Program-made: the position numbers and the translations under genes
NCBI GenBank assembly: GCA_017640605.1
Contig: JAEPQH010000015.1
Coordinates: 24,454-88,453, forward strand
Reading direction: 5' to 3'
From: Balneolaceae bacterium
Lineage (GTDB): Bacteria > Bacteroidota > Rhodothermia > Balneolales > Balneolaceae
DNA: 64,000 bases
Shown here: positions 25,836 through 34,937 of the stretch, in pieces
How positions within the stretch are numbered: the stretch's first letter is position 1
Layout of the letters: every line of letters starts with the position of its first letter
Notes under the pieces: model-generated
What the model was told of the DNA's origin: nothing
Seen by the model: the letters and a program-made list of their open reading frames with translations, nothing else
The model's database searches: none

Positions 25836-27068
25836 CCCTTCTTCAATAAACGGCGCAATCACTTCATCTACTTCTTTGGCTTCATCAAAATAAGAAAGCA
25901 GCTTTAGCATCACTTCATCCACTAAAACATCGGGACAGGAAGCTCCAGATGTAATCGCCACCCTAAGCGGACGCTTACTCGGCAACCAATCTTTTGTAAT
26001 CAATACTTCCTTTTTCCATTGGTCGAAATGATGTACTTCGTTCTCTGATTTAAATTCGGAAGCATCACGCACATGATAGGTAGGGAAAGAATGCTCGAGA
26101 ATTTCTACCAAATGCATGGTATTGCTAGAATTGTATCCTCCAACCACCACTGCTATATCAGCGGGCTGTTTGGCTAATTCTAAAGTGGCTGATTGATTCT
26201 CGTTCGTAGCGTAACACAGAGTATCAGAAGTGTCTGCAAAGTGATCAAGAATATCGGCTTCGCCAAAACGCTCAATGGTGGCCACTTTCAGGATGTCCAT
26301 TACTTCCTGCGTTTCGGTGGCCAACATAGTGGTTTGATTGATCACTCCAAATCGTTTTAAATCCTCTAGTGGATTAAATCCGGGAGTCGCTTTATGTCCG
26401 AAATATTCTTCAAAATCGGATAGAGGTCGTTCTTCCGTCATAATTTCAGCCAAAACTTTTGCCTCCTCTGGATTTAGCACCACCACTACCGCCGAGTGAT
26501 CGGCACTGTGCGAGAAAGTAGCACGAGTTTCTTCGTGTTCGTATTTGCCATGCACCACTAAAGCGTAGTCTTTTTTACCAAGCTGCTTGCCGCGTTTCCA
26601 CACTTTTTCTACAAAAGGGCATGTAGTATTGAACTGATACGGATCGATGCCGATCTTTTTTAGTTCTGCCTCAATTTCCAAAGTAGTTCCAAAAGCCGGC
26701 ACAATCACAATATCCTCAGATGAAAGGGAGCTAAAAGGAACCAACTGATTACCAGCCGTATCTTGTAAAAACTGAACACCACGACCTAGTAAATCCTCAT
26801 TTACTGTAGGATTGTGAATCATTTCGCTGAGCAGATAAATGTTCTTATCCGGATGCTCTTCCACCGCTCGATAGGCAATGTCGATAGCATTTTCTACTCC
26901 ATAACAAAAGCCGAAATGCCGGGGCACAAAAAACTGAACCGGACCAAAATCTAACAGCGTCGGCGTGAGGTCCTTCTTCATGGGATCGGTTATTTTCGTC
27001 GCTTCCTTCACCAATCGTATAATTGGCGACTTGTACATATCCGGTATTTGAAATTCCTTACGAGGCAC
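25821..27068 (-). CDS. ispH: 4-hydroxy-3-methylbut-2-enyl diphosphate reductase
   Basis: A 415-residue Fe-S enzyme of the MEP pathway that makes isopentenyl and dimethylallyl diphosphate. It has the three cluster cysteines in H-F-G-F-C-Y-G-V-E-N-A, N-T-T-C-P-F-V-E-K-V-W and S-G-A-S-C-P-D-V-L-V-D-E, and the catalytic T-x-E in T-M-L-A-T-E-T-Q. An extra N-terminal 45 residues (E-F-Q-I-P-D-M-Y-K-S-P-I-I) match the long form found in Bacteroidota, which supports the GTG start at 27068. That start overlaps the AlbA_2 gene by 11 bases. It works with ispD and ispF in the same window. Confidence 0.95.
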   Translation of the reverse strand: MPRKEFQIPDMYKSPIIRLVKEATKITDPMKKDLTPTLLDFGPVQFFVPRHFGFCYGVENAIDIAYRAVEEHPDKNIYLLSEMIHNPTVNEDLLGRGVQFLQDTAGNQLVPFSSLSSEDIVIVPAFGTTLEIEAELKKIGIDPYQFNTTCPFVEKVWKRGKQLGKKDYALVVHGKYEHEETRATFSHSADHSAVVVVLNPEEAKVLAEIMTEERPLSDFEEYFGHKATPGFNPLEDLKRFGVINQTTMLATETQEVMDILKVATIERFGEADILDHFADTSDTLCYATNENQSATLELAKQPADIAVVVGGYNSSNTMHLVEILEHSFPTYHVRDASEFKSENEVHHFDQWKKEVLITKDWLPSKRPLRVAITSGASCPDVLVDEVMLKLLSYFDEAKEVDEVIAPFIEEGKSET

Positions 27069-28299
27069 TATTTTTTCTTTTTGGGATTGTTGGTTTTATA
27101 GTTAGTTCTCTTTCTAAAGGTTTAGGCAGATTTTTCCCGTACAAAAAAATCTTAAACAAAATTTCTTTCTCAAGTGTTTGCTCGCCAAATACTATTCGTA
27201 AACCTGAATCAAAAACATTTGTAGGGATATGATGCTTAATCTCTCCGATATCCTCTTCAATAACATAATACTGTTCTTTGGCTTTAACTGACGGATAATA
27301 AAGTGAATACCTTCCAATATTTTGAATTAAACTTCTTTCAGAGGGTTCTGAAAAAATTTCTTCGCTAATAATTAGTCCATCTAAATTTTCTACTAAAACT
27401 TTTATTGAAGCATCTTCAATGTAATTTTGAGACTTATTAATAATAGTTAAAAATATTTTTTGAGAGTTTAGTTCAAATAATGCATAGTAATCGTGCTTTT
27501 GAAATCTTTTATCAACTAAGTCTAGTTCTTTCTCTAGCTCTTCTATAGACAAATGTTCTTCATCAAAAAAACCAGGTATTCTTGGAGTTATTTGAATTTG
27601 TTGCAGCAAATAATTCGCTTCAAGAATCTTTTTAAATTTAGGATCTGCATTTTGAATATCATTTTTGGTAATTCTTTTGTTTTCAGATTTTTTTTTCTGA
27701 TCAATTAGAACTTGTAATCGTTCCTTTTCAATTGCTGATGGTAGTCTAAAATTTAGTAGAACTTCGGGTTCAATTATTTTACAATTATGATCATTAAAGA
27801 ATCCTATTTCTAAGAACTTATCAAAGTCTACTGAAGGTGATAAGCTAGAATACTTATCAAAATCTTCACGTACTAGCCTGTCAGTGCTATCACCTCTTCT
27901 AATAAAACCGTCACCTTTTTTTAAATTTCGATAATCCTTTCGCATGAGATAGGGTGGGTTATGATTATCAAATATTTTAAAAACCCATAGTTTTTTTGAT
28001 TCTACTTCATATTCAAAAAAATCAAAATGTAAAGCTGGTTCAATATTTTCATTTACAAGTTGATGATACATAGCAGTATCAGGGAAAGGACTGTCAATTC
28101 CAATAATGTCTCTCTCACCATTAGTTTTATAGTCAATCCCAAAAATAATGTATTTACTCCCACTCCTAAGTACATTTGCAAAACTCATAAGGTCCTTGAT
28201 CAGGTCTTCTTTTTTAGAATTCGAATAAAAAACTCGCTTAAAATCTAATTGGGAACTTTCTCTATCGAACTTTATGATATCGTTTAAATCATCATTCAT
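27058..28299 (-). CDS. AlbA_2 (Schlafen-type) putative DNA/RNA-binding protein
   Basis: 413 residues. The N-terminal 130 residues carry an AlbA_2 pattern: E-S-S-Q-L-D-F-K-R-V-F, D-L-M-S-F-A-N-V-L, and a K-Y-I-I-F-G-I-D strand. The domain is called 'divergent AAA-4' or Schlafen and includes transcriptional regulators, RNases and some defence proteins. The C-terminal 250 residues, rich in Lys, Glu and Ile, are not recognised. The gene is clearly more A+T-rich than its neighbours and overlaps ispH by 11 bases, which suggests acquisition followed by fusion into the ispH transcript. Whether it is regulatory or defensive cannot be told. Confidence 0.7.
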   Translation of the reverse strand: MNDDLNDIIKFDRESSQLDFKRVFYSNSKKEDLIKDLMSFANVLRSGSKYIIFGIDYKTNGERDIIGIDSPFPDTAMYHQLVNENIEPALHFDFFEYEVESKKLWVFKIFDNHNPPYLMRKDYRNLKKGDGFIRRGDSTDRLVREDFDKYSSLSPSVDFDKFLEIGFFNDHNCKIIEPEVLLNFRLPSAIEKERLQVLIDQKKKSENKRITKNDIQNADPKFKKILEANYLLQQIQITPRIPGFFDEEHLSIEELEKELDLVDKRFQKHDYYALFELNSQKIFLTIINKSQNYIEDASIKVLVENLDGLIISEEIFSEPSERSLIQNIGRYSLYYPSVKAKEQYYVIEEDIGEIKHHIPTNVFDSGLRIVFGEQTLEKEILFKIFLYGKNLPKPLERELTIKPTIPKRKNSAS

Positions 28300-28456
28300 T
28301 GGAAATAGAATTAAATAAAAAATTATTAAACCAATAAAGTATACTTGTAATGATACAATTTATTAAAACTTCCTTTTCAGGAATCTTATAAAGGATACTT
28401 TTATGAAAACTAACAGTGGTTTGATAACATAATAAATATGCACCCTATCTTAGCAA

Positions 28457-31400
28457 TTAAGCCGCATCCCCAATATCATCCATTTTAACCCCAACAAGTC
28501 GGCTCACCCCGGTTTCGGGCATGGTAACTCCGTACATCATTTCGGCTTTACTCATCGTCTTTTTGTTGTGCGTGATGATGATGAACTGCGTATCGTCGCT
28601 GAAGTTTTTAATCATTTTCGCAAAACGTTCGATGTTGGCATCATCCAATGGAGCATCCACCTCATCCAGCACACAGAACGGAGATGGTTTTACCAGATAA
28701 ATGGCAAAAAGAAGAGCAATAGCGGTGAGTGTTTTCTCGCCACCCGAAAGCTGCGAAATTCCGCTCGGACGTTTACCCCGTGGCTGCGCCTTAATTTCAA
28801 TACGGGCTTCCAACGGATCTTCCACATCTTCTTCGATCAATAAATCGCAGTAATCATCCTCGAAAAAGAGGGTTTTGAATACTTTTTGGAAGTTCTCTCT
28901 TACTTTTTCAAAGGTTTCGTTAAATCGTTTGGTGGCCGTCTCGTTAATTTCATCGATGGTGGCAAGTAGCTGTTCCTCGGCCTTGTTCAGGTCTGCAATT
29001 TGTTCTTCATAAAAATCGAGTCGCTCTTTCTCTTCTTTATACTGTTCAATGGCAAGAGGATTCACATCCCCAATGGAATTCAGTTTTTGTCGAAGCCAGC
29101 CTATTCGTTGTTTTACTTCTTCCGGCGTTTTTTCTTCCGGCATCTCCACGCCTTCAATCTGCTTCATCAGGATGCCGTAAGTTTCCCAGATATGATCCGA
29201 AAGTCCCTGAATCTGCATCTCCATTTTTTCTTTGGCCATCGAAAGATGATGCACGAGTTCCACATTTACATCTTTCTGATTACGAATTTCTTTGAGATTT
29301 TTCTCCAGTTCGTTAATCAAGCCGCGTTGTTTTGCGGCATCTTCTTCGGCTTTTTTCAGGGCTGCATCGGCATCGGCTTTTTTCTCTCTGTTTGTTGCCA
29401 ATTCTGCTTCCAGTTCTTCGATATGTATCGAATATTCCTGAATATTCTTTTTTGACTGCCCGGTGAGTTTATTCCGATTCTCGATGCGAGCTTGAACACT
29501 GTCGATGCCCGTTTCGGCACGACGTACATCCCGCTCGTGATTATCTACCTTGTTGCGTAAATCCTGATGGGTGAGCTGGGCGTCGTTGTATCGACTTTGA
29601 GCCAACGAGCGTTGTTCTTCAAGCTCTTCAAGCAACGTTTTTTTAGCCTGCTGTTTCTCGTCCAGTTCGGCTTTCTTTTTTTCTAATTCCTTTTGTTTTG
29701 GCAGGATGTCTTCCAACTCTTCCTGCGCACTGCCTTCGTTGTTTTTCAGATTATCTTTGCGATTCACCAGCTCGCTGATGTTCTTCTGATATACCTGCAC
29801 CTTGGAACTTAAGCTGTGCTGCTGTTGCTCCAAACGTCGGACTTCCTGCTCTTTTTGCTTCAACTGAGCATTCATCGCTCCAACATCGATCGCTTTATGC
29901 TTTTCGATAATCTGATTCAGATACTCTGTAAGCTTATCAATTTCTTTAAGCGTAGCCGCTTTTTCTTTTTCAAGTCGGGTGATTTTATCCTTCAATCCAA
30001 CCCGCATCCCTACATTCTTATTCTTGCTACCGCTCTTAAAGAATCGGGTTTTGGTGATTACTTCCCCATCATACGTAACCCCCATGGCGCTGCTCTTTCG
30101 CAATCCTTGATAGGCTTCTTCTACCGTATCAAAAACCAATACATTCCCCAGCAACAATTGCTTTAGCGCCGAATATTGGGGTTTCGATTTCACAAAATGA
30201 AACAGCGAACCATCTTTCACTTCATATTTGGCGGAAAGCTTATCTAAGGGGATGAAGGTCGCTTTACCTTTTCGATGTTTCTTTAAAATCTCAGCGGCCC
30301 GCTTTCCTTCTTCCAGCGTGGGCACAATGATATTATTAAGCGCGCCTCCAAGCAGCGATTCCAATGCAACGGCGTGCTTTTCATCGGTATCAAAAACCTC
30401 AGAAACGGTGAACATTTCTTTAAACTCGAAGCGGTGATTCTCCAGCAGATATTTCACCGAACTTGGAAAAGCTTCGTTCGAATTCGCCAAATCGTTCATC
30501 AAACGTACTTCATTCAGTAAACTCGAATGCTGACTGTGTAAGGTTCGAAGCTCGTCTTTAATTTCGTTTTGTTTGGCAGCGAACCCTTCTTTTTTGTCGC
30601 GGGCTTCATCCAATTCCTGTTCCAATTCATCGCGCTCGCCCACCAGCTTTTCTAGTGTCTTTTCGGTGGATTTCTGCTCCTGATTCAGATTATCAATCTC
30701 ATCGTTCAAATCAACAATCTCGTTGTTGATGCGCTCCAGATCGCCCTCGGTATTCTCCAGTCGCGATTCAATTTTGATCTGCTTGGTTTGCAGCTGAGTG
30801 AGTTCATTATTGGCTTCCGAGAACTTCACTTCAATATCATACAGCTCGTTCCGCTCTTTATTATACTGCTGCTGAATCTGCGTGTATTTCTTTTTTGATT
30901 CCTCTAAGATGCGTTCTGAGCGATCAAGTTCGTTATCAAAGCCTTCCAGATTTTTGCGACTTGTACTCAATAAATCCATCAACTCTTTCAGGTCTTTTTC
31001 ACCCTGGGTGATATCTTTTGAGTACTCGCCAATCACCTTTTTCTCGTTTTCGATCTTCTCTTTGGTGATACGGATATTCGTCTCGGCCTCTCGTATGGCA
31101 TTATGTAACTGACTCACCAAACGTTGAGCATCTGCCTGATTTCTTTCCTTCTGAATCAGCTGACTTCGTGCCTTTTCGTCCTCGGCTTCCAGCTTTTCGG
31201 AGGTAACCGCAATCTCTTTCTTCTCTTTCTCCGCGTTTTTGATGCGTTCGCTTAGCGGAATCAATTCCTCTTCAATCTTATTCAGATCGTGCAGAGTAAG
31301 TGCTTTGTCGAGCGTTTCGAGTTCGTCTTTATACTTTTTCGCTTTCTCTGCTTTTTCAGCCTGAATTTCCAGCGATCGTGCTTTTTTACGAAGCTCAATC

Positions 31401-31984
31401 AATAAATCGTCTACTCGTTGTAAATCTTTACGAGTCTCATCCAGCTTTCGAAGGGTTTTCTTTCGCTGATCTTTATAACGGGTTACTCCGGCGGCTTCCT
31501 CAAATAAACGGCGGCGATCGTTATTCTTATCGTTCAGAATTTCCTCCACCATTTTCAGCTCGATCACCGAATAGGCATCCGAGCCCATTCCGGTATCCAT
31601 AAACAGCTCCATGATGTCTTTTAACCGACACGGAGTATTATTGATGAGATATTCTGAATCCCCCGAACGGAATAATCTACGAGTAATGGTAACCTCGCTG
31701 TATTCGATAGGGAGAATGCCTTTATCGTTTACAAAAGTGAGGGAAACTTCTGCCATCCCCAACGCTTTCTTTTTGGCAGTGCCGTTAAAAATCACGTTGC
31801 TCATTGCAGAAGAACGTAGCAACGAAGGACGCTGCTCGCCAAGAACCCAGCGTAAAGCATCTACAATATTTGATTTACCACAGCCATTTGGACCTACGAT
31901 GGATGTAATTCCACTATCGAAAGAAACTTTCGTTTTGTGGGCAAAACTTTTAAACCCGTGTAGATTTAGCTCAGATATATACAA
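28457..31984 (-). CDS. smc: Chromosome segregation protein SMC
   Basis: A 1,175-residue condensin ATPase. Walker A G-P-N-G-C-G-K-S-N-I-V-D-A lies at residues 32-44. Long coiled coils (about 165-500 and 670-1010) flank a hinge domain near 510-660 (F-T-V-S-E-V-F-D-T, E-S-L-L-G-G-A-L-N-N-I-I-V), and the C-terminal head holds the signature L-S-G-G-E-K-T-L-T-A-I-A-L and Walker B F-C-V-L-D-E-V-D-A-P-L-D-D. The start is TTG at 31984; the M-Y-I-S-E-L-N-L-H-G-F-K-S-F N-terminus matches the family. It acts with ScpA and ScpB, neither of which is adjacent. A GGAGG on the other strand is irrelevant to this start. Confidence 0.96.
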   Translation of the reverse strand: MYISELNLHGFKSFAHKTKVSFDSGITSIVGPNGCGKSNIVDALRWVLGEQRPSLLRSSAMSNVIFNGTAKKKALGMAEVSLTFVNDKGILPIEYSEVTITRRLFRSGDSEYLINNTPCRLKDIMELFMDTGMGSDAYSVIELKMVEEILNDKNNDRRRLFEEAAGVTRYKDQRKKTLRKLDETRKDLQRVDDLLIELRKKARSLEIQAEKAEKAKKYKDELETLDKALTLHDLNKIEEELIPLSERIKNAEKEKKEIAVTSEKLEAEDEKARSQLIQKERNQADAQRLVSQLHNAIREAETNIRITKEKIENEKKVIGEYSKDITQGEKDLKELMDLLSTSRKNLEGFDNELDRSERILEESKKKYTQIQQQYNKERNELYDIEVKFSEANNELTQLQTKQIKIESRLENTEGDLERINNEIVDLNDEIDNLNQEQKSTEKTLEKLVGERDELEQELDEARDKKEGFAAKQNEIKDELRTLHSQHSSLLNEVRLMNDLANSNEAFPSSVKYLLENHRFEFKEMFTVSEVFDTDEKHAVALESLLGGALNNIIVPTLEEGKRAAEILKKHRKGKATFIPLDKLSAKYEVKDGSLFHFVKSKPQYSALKQLLLGNVLVFDTVEEAYQGLRKSSAMGVTYDGEVITKTRFFKSGSKNKNVGMRVGLKDKITRLEKEKAATLKEIDKLTEYLNQIIEKHKAIDVGAMNAQLKQKEQEVRRLEQQQHSLSSKVQVYQKNISELVNRKDNLKNNEGSAQEELEDILPKQKELEKKKAELDEKQQAKKTLLEELEEQRSLAQSRYNDAQLTHQDLRNKVDNHERDVRRAETGIDSVQARIENRNKLTGQSKKNIQEYSIHIEELEAELATNREKKADADAALKKAEEDAAKQRGLINELEKNLKEIRNQKDVNVELVHHLSMAKEKMEMQIQGLSDHIWETYGILMKQIEGVEMPEEKTPEEVKQRIGWLRQKLNSIGDVNPLAIEQYKEEKERLDFYEEQIADLNKAEEQLLATIDEINETATKRFNETFEKVRENFQKVFKTLFFEDDYCDLLIEEDVEDPLEARIEIKAQPRGKRPSGISQLSGGEKTLTAIALLFAIYLVKPSPFCVLDEVDAPLDDANIERFAKMIKNFSDDTQFIIITHNKKTMSKAEMMYGVTMPETGVSRLVGVKMDDIGDAA

Positions 31985-31989
31985 GGAGG

Positions 31990-32112
31990 CTTTGTGTAAA
32001 TTTCAAATTCCAGTGATCAGTTTTCAAACAATGTCCAAGTTTCAATAATCAATGCTTTTAACATTTCAGATAAAGTATTGTTCGAACCTTGGAATTTGAA
32101 AACTGGAATTTA
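31990..32112. repeat. Intergenic inverted repeat, TTCAAATTCCAG family
   Basis: The spacer between smc and frr has AAATTTCAAATTCCAG-type sequence near 31996 and the reverse complement TTGGAATTTGAAAACTGG near 32091, forming an imperfect long hairpin. Similar words occur at 50790-50820 and 51773-51809, so this belongs to a dispersed intergenic repeat. Confidence 0.5.
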
Positions 32113-32113
32113 A

Positions 32114-32683
32114 TCAGACCGTCATGATTTCATCTTCTTTATGAGCGAGAAGATCATCTACGGTTTTGGTATGAGTATTTGTTACTTCCTGCACATTTTC
32201 TTCCGCTTCGTACTTAGAATCTTCGGGAAGTGAATGTTCGTCTACGGCTTTTTTGATTTGATCGTTGGCATCACGTCGTGCATTCCGGATTCCGATGCGA
32301 GCTTGTTCCGCTTTATCGCGCGCAACTTTTACCAGTTCTTTACGGCGCTCTTCGGTAAGAATTGGAAGTGGAATTCGAATAAAATCTCCATCATTCATGG
32401 GGTTTAATCCTAATCCGGCCGCCATAATTGCTTTTTCTATGTCCTGTAAGCTTGACTTATCGTACGGTGAAACCATCAACATTCGAGGTTCCGGAACCGA
32501 AATATTGGCGAGCTGCTGTAACGGAGTTTGCGATCCGTAGTATTCAACTTTAACGCCGTCGATTAAAGCCGGACTCGCTTTACCGGTTCGGATGTGTGAA
32601 AATTCTTTTTTCAGAAACTGGATGGAGTCGTCCATCTTCATGTCTGCTTCGTCGATAATTTCTTGTAATTCTTCGCCAATCAT
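32114..32683 (-). CDS. frr: Ribosome recycling factor
   Basis: 189 residues that with EF-G split post-termination ribosomes. Family marks are H-I-R-T-G-K-A-S-P-A-L-I-D-G-V-K-V-E-Y-Y-G, P-L-Q-Q-L-A-N-I-S-V-P-E-P-R, I-P-L-P-x-L-T-E-E-R-R-K-E-L and the R-N-A-R-R-D-A-N-D-Q-I-K-K helix. Length is typical (about 185). frr is normally next to pyrH; here it is 2.2 kb away with an inserted lipoprotein gene and repeats between them. Confidence 0.96.
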   Translation of the reverse strand: MIGEELQEIIDEADMKMDDSIQFLKKEFSHIRTGKASPALIDGVKVEYYGSQTPLQQLANISVPEPRMLMVSPYDKSSLQDIEKAIMAAGLGLNPMNDGDFIRIPLPILTEERRKELVKVARDKAEQARIGIRNARRDANDQIKKAVDEHSLPEDSKYEAEENVQEVTNTHTKTVDDLLAHKEDEIMTV

Positions 32684-32888
32684 GGGTACTCGGTTTGATT
32701 AAAAGATCAGTATTCGCCTTTTTTGCAATGGCGTGAAGTTACTAAAAGTGCACATTAATTCTTAATGAAATAGCCCCTTCCAATCTTGCTAAATCATTTA
32801 CTCAACACAATATAATTCACCTTTCTCCGGTTTTGGGTTGAGTATTTCGGCCAAGGCTGATAGCTTGATCAAAAATTAACAATCGCAC

Positions 32889-33902
32889 ATGCATACTTTC
32901 TCGAACAGCACGCTATTTCTGTGTTTCTTTTCAATACTAATCATTGGTTGCCAATCAAATAATACGAACAATCTCGAACCCTCCGGAATAACCGACATCA
33001 CGGATGAAATTTTCACCAAAACCACCTCCGATTGTACTGAATATGCCGATAAGTACGCTTCACTAGTTACGGATATACAAAGAAATGCACGTTTTCAGGG
33101 TTCGGTTACCATTGTGACTTTCCTTGAGGATTGCACGATTTCGGTGAACGGCATTCCAAATCACGATTTTAACGACGAGAGCGCAAATTTTGCGAATCAG
33201 GTGGATGATATAAATCGAACGTTTACTATTACTCGAACTCCTGAAATAGCGGCTGAGCCAACTGCGCTAAGTCAGCAATATTTTGATGCGGTAATGTTGA
33301 ACGGAGTGGTAGTGGATATGCTTTCAGCAGGATGTTACCGACCAAACGGCGCGCAAGCAGATAAAGACGGGAATGTTCCCATTGGTTGTACTCCTAACGA
33401 TCTCTGGCTGGTGGATCCGTTGGGCAGCGATTCCAAATTCGGTGCCGATGCAAATAACGCCCACACTCAACCCGATGGAACCTATCATTATCATGGAAAT
33501 CCAATGGCTATGTTCGATGATGAACCCGGACCAAATGGTTCGCCGGTAATTGGTTTTGCTGCAGATGGATTCCCGATTTACGGCAGTTATTTTCTTGATC
33601 CACAAACCAACGAAGTACGAAAAGCAATTTCGGGGTACACGTTAAAAGAAGGCAACCGTCCCGGACCGGATGACAACAATCCGGGAGGAACCTACAACGG
33701 CTTATATGTGGATGATTACGAATTTACCAATGTCGGCGATTTGGATGAATGCAACGGCATGACGCTAAACGGGCAATATGGATATTATGTGACTGATTCC
33801 TATCCATGGATTATCGGTTGTCATACAGGAACGCCGGATCCATCCTTCCAAAAAGGGCAGGGGAAGTTTAAGGAAGTAGAAGCGTGGCATCATGCACATT
33901 AG
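32889..33902 (+). CDS. YHYH-domain lipoprotein
   Basis: 337 residues with a lipobox (I-L-I-I-G-C, Cys near residue 21). The C-terminal two thirds carry the diagnostic G-T-Y-H-Y-H-G-N-P motif together with N-G-V-V-V-D, G-F-A-A-D-G-F-P-I-Y-G and Y-V-T-D-S-Y-P-W-I-I-G-C-H segments, which fit the YHYH family (PF14240). Some members are surface or periplasmic proteins of unknown function; the conserved His cluster suggests metal binding. Single gene on the plus strand between frr and the pyrH operon. Confidence 0.8.
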   Translation: MHTFSNSTLFLCFFSILIIGCQSNNTNNLEPSGITDITDEIFTKTTSDCTEYADKYASLVTDIQRNARFQGSVTIVTFLEDCTISVNGIPNHDFNDESANFANQVDDINRTFTITRTPEIAAEPTALSQQYFDAVMLNGVVVDMLSAGCYRPNGAQADKDGNVPIGCTPNDLWLVDPLGSDSKFGADANNAHTQPDGTYHYHGNPMAMFDDEPGPNGSPVIGFAADGFPIYGSYFLDPQTNEVRKAISGYTLKEGNRPGPDDNNPGGTYNGLYVDDYEFTNVGDLDECNGMTLNGQYGYYVTDSYPWIIGCHTGTPDPSFQKGQGKFKEVEAWHHAH

Positions 33903-34364
33903 GAATTACGAATTAGGAATAAGCGAATGTTGAAATACGAATTGGGGGAGGAGTGGAACATCGAACAGTTGAACATTGAACAATCGAACTTTGAATAAAG
34001 AGTAGTTTGATTTCTGCCTGACTGCTTGAGTTCGTCTGACAGTTATCTAACATCTACAATTTCGAGTGGAACGAGAAATCTAATGTAGTTTTGAACCAAG
34101 CATGAATAGATTTCTCTCCCCCAACTGGCGGACCGAAATGATAAAACCGATGTAATAAAAAAAATGACCTCACCCTGTCCCTCTCCTGCATCAGGTGAGG
34201 GGACTCATAAATTAAGCTCATCTTTGATTTACATTATTGGGTTTAATTAAATTCGGTATCTACATGGGAGGTAGTTTTAATAAAAGGGCATCGACTGAGC
34301 TTTTTCACTCGATCCAATGCTCTGCGTTGGATCGGATTCTTCATTGGAATGGAATCAGCGCCAT
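33903..34364. repeat. Repeat-rich intergenic spacer
   Basis: No credible gene. The left part contains ATTACGAATTAGGAAT-type sequence (33903-33920) and a run of near-copies of a TCGAACAGTTGAACATTGAA unit (33960-33993). A CCTCACC...GGTGAGG inverted repeat lies at 34167-34200. These words are typical of fast-evolving non-coding spacers in Bacteroidota. Nothing else is recognisable here. Confidence 0.5.
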
Positions 34365-34393
34365 AAAAAAGCTCCGACGATGACCATCGGAGC
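34365..34393 (-). terminator. Terminator of the 165-residue protein gene / pyrH operon
   Basis: A perfect 7-bp stem GCTCCGA (34371-34377) with TCGGAGC (34387-34393), followed on the minus strand by six T. It lies past the stop at 34430 and likely ends the whole translation operon. Confidence 0.75.
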
Positions 34394-34429
34394 CAGAGGT
34401 AAAAGGCATCGATTGAATAATAAAAAGAT

Positions 34430-34927
34430 TTAAAATTGAACTCTATTAATTTCAATCCCATGAATCGCCCATTCAGTTTCGTCAGTTTTTTCGATGTAAT
34501 GGAAAATTTCAAAATTATCATCAGCCCAAATAGAACTGTTCACATTTTTAGTTTCCTTTTGATCGTTTGACCCAAATTGTTGAATTAGTTCTGATCTAAT
34601 ATTCAAATAGTGCCCGTAATGAGTATCAAAATCATATTCTCCGTCAGCATCTAAAAATCGAATATTTACACTATCAAGAATTAATGAATTTGGTTCGGCA
34701 TTTCTAACCAAATTTTTTCTAAAGGCATAAATGACGCTCACTTCCTTATCAAAGTAGGTAGTATTAACAGTTAGGTGTTTAAACCTGCTATTTACGATAA
34801 GTGTGGGATCATCTTTTAAAAATTCATTGAGCTCTTCGTAAGAAATCTCCCAATCAATCTTAGGTAATTGTGCAGTGATTTTTGTTGAAGCAATAAAAAG
34901 GATACAGAGTATAAGCGACCGTGCCAT
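34430..34927 (-). CDS. Uncharacterised secreted protein, 165 residues
   Basis: Starts at the ATG at 34927, giving a signal peptide (M-A-R-S-L-I-L to T-K-I-T-A-Q); the frame runs further upstream over pyrH but that part is not used. The mature part alternates hydrophobic strands and charged loops with a D-A-D-G-E-Y-D-F-D-T segment and a conserved-looking Trp near the end (E-W-A-I-H-G-I). No family recognised. It follows pyrH by 10 bases and is probably its last co-transcribed partner, which is an unusual addition to this operon. The A+T-rich composition differs from pyrH. Confidence 0.55.
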   Translation of the reverse strand: MARSLILCILFIASTKITAQLPKIDWEISYEELNEFLKDDPTLIVNSRFKHLTVNTTYFDKEVSVIYAFRKNLVRNAEPNSLILDSVNIRFLDADGEYDFDTHYGHYLNIRSELIQQFGSNDQKETKNVNSSIWADDNFEIFHYIEKTDETEWAIHGIEINRVQF

Positions 34928-34937
34928 CACAAATTGA

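Noticed and set aside
29000..29455. Long open frame on the plus strand inside smc
   Set aside because: It is Phe/Leu-rich low-complexity sequence that mirrors the coiled-coil coding of smc on the other strand; no ribosome-binding site or family pattern.
33960..33993. GAACATTGAAC-type tandem units as a possible CRISPR array
   Set aside because: Units are directly adjacent and degenerate, with no spacers of constant length and no cas genes in the window.
34243..34521. Minus-strand open frame of 92 codons near the end of the pyrH operon
   Set aside because: It overlaps a clear terminator and the 3' end of the exported protein gene in another frame, and the translation has no protein-like pattern.
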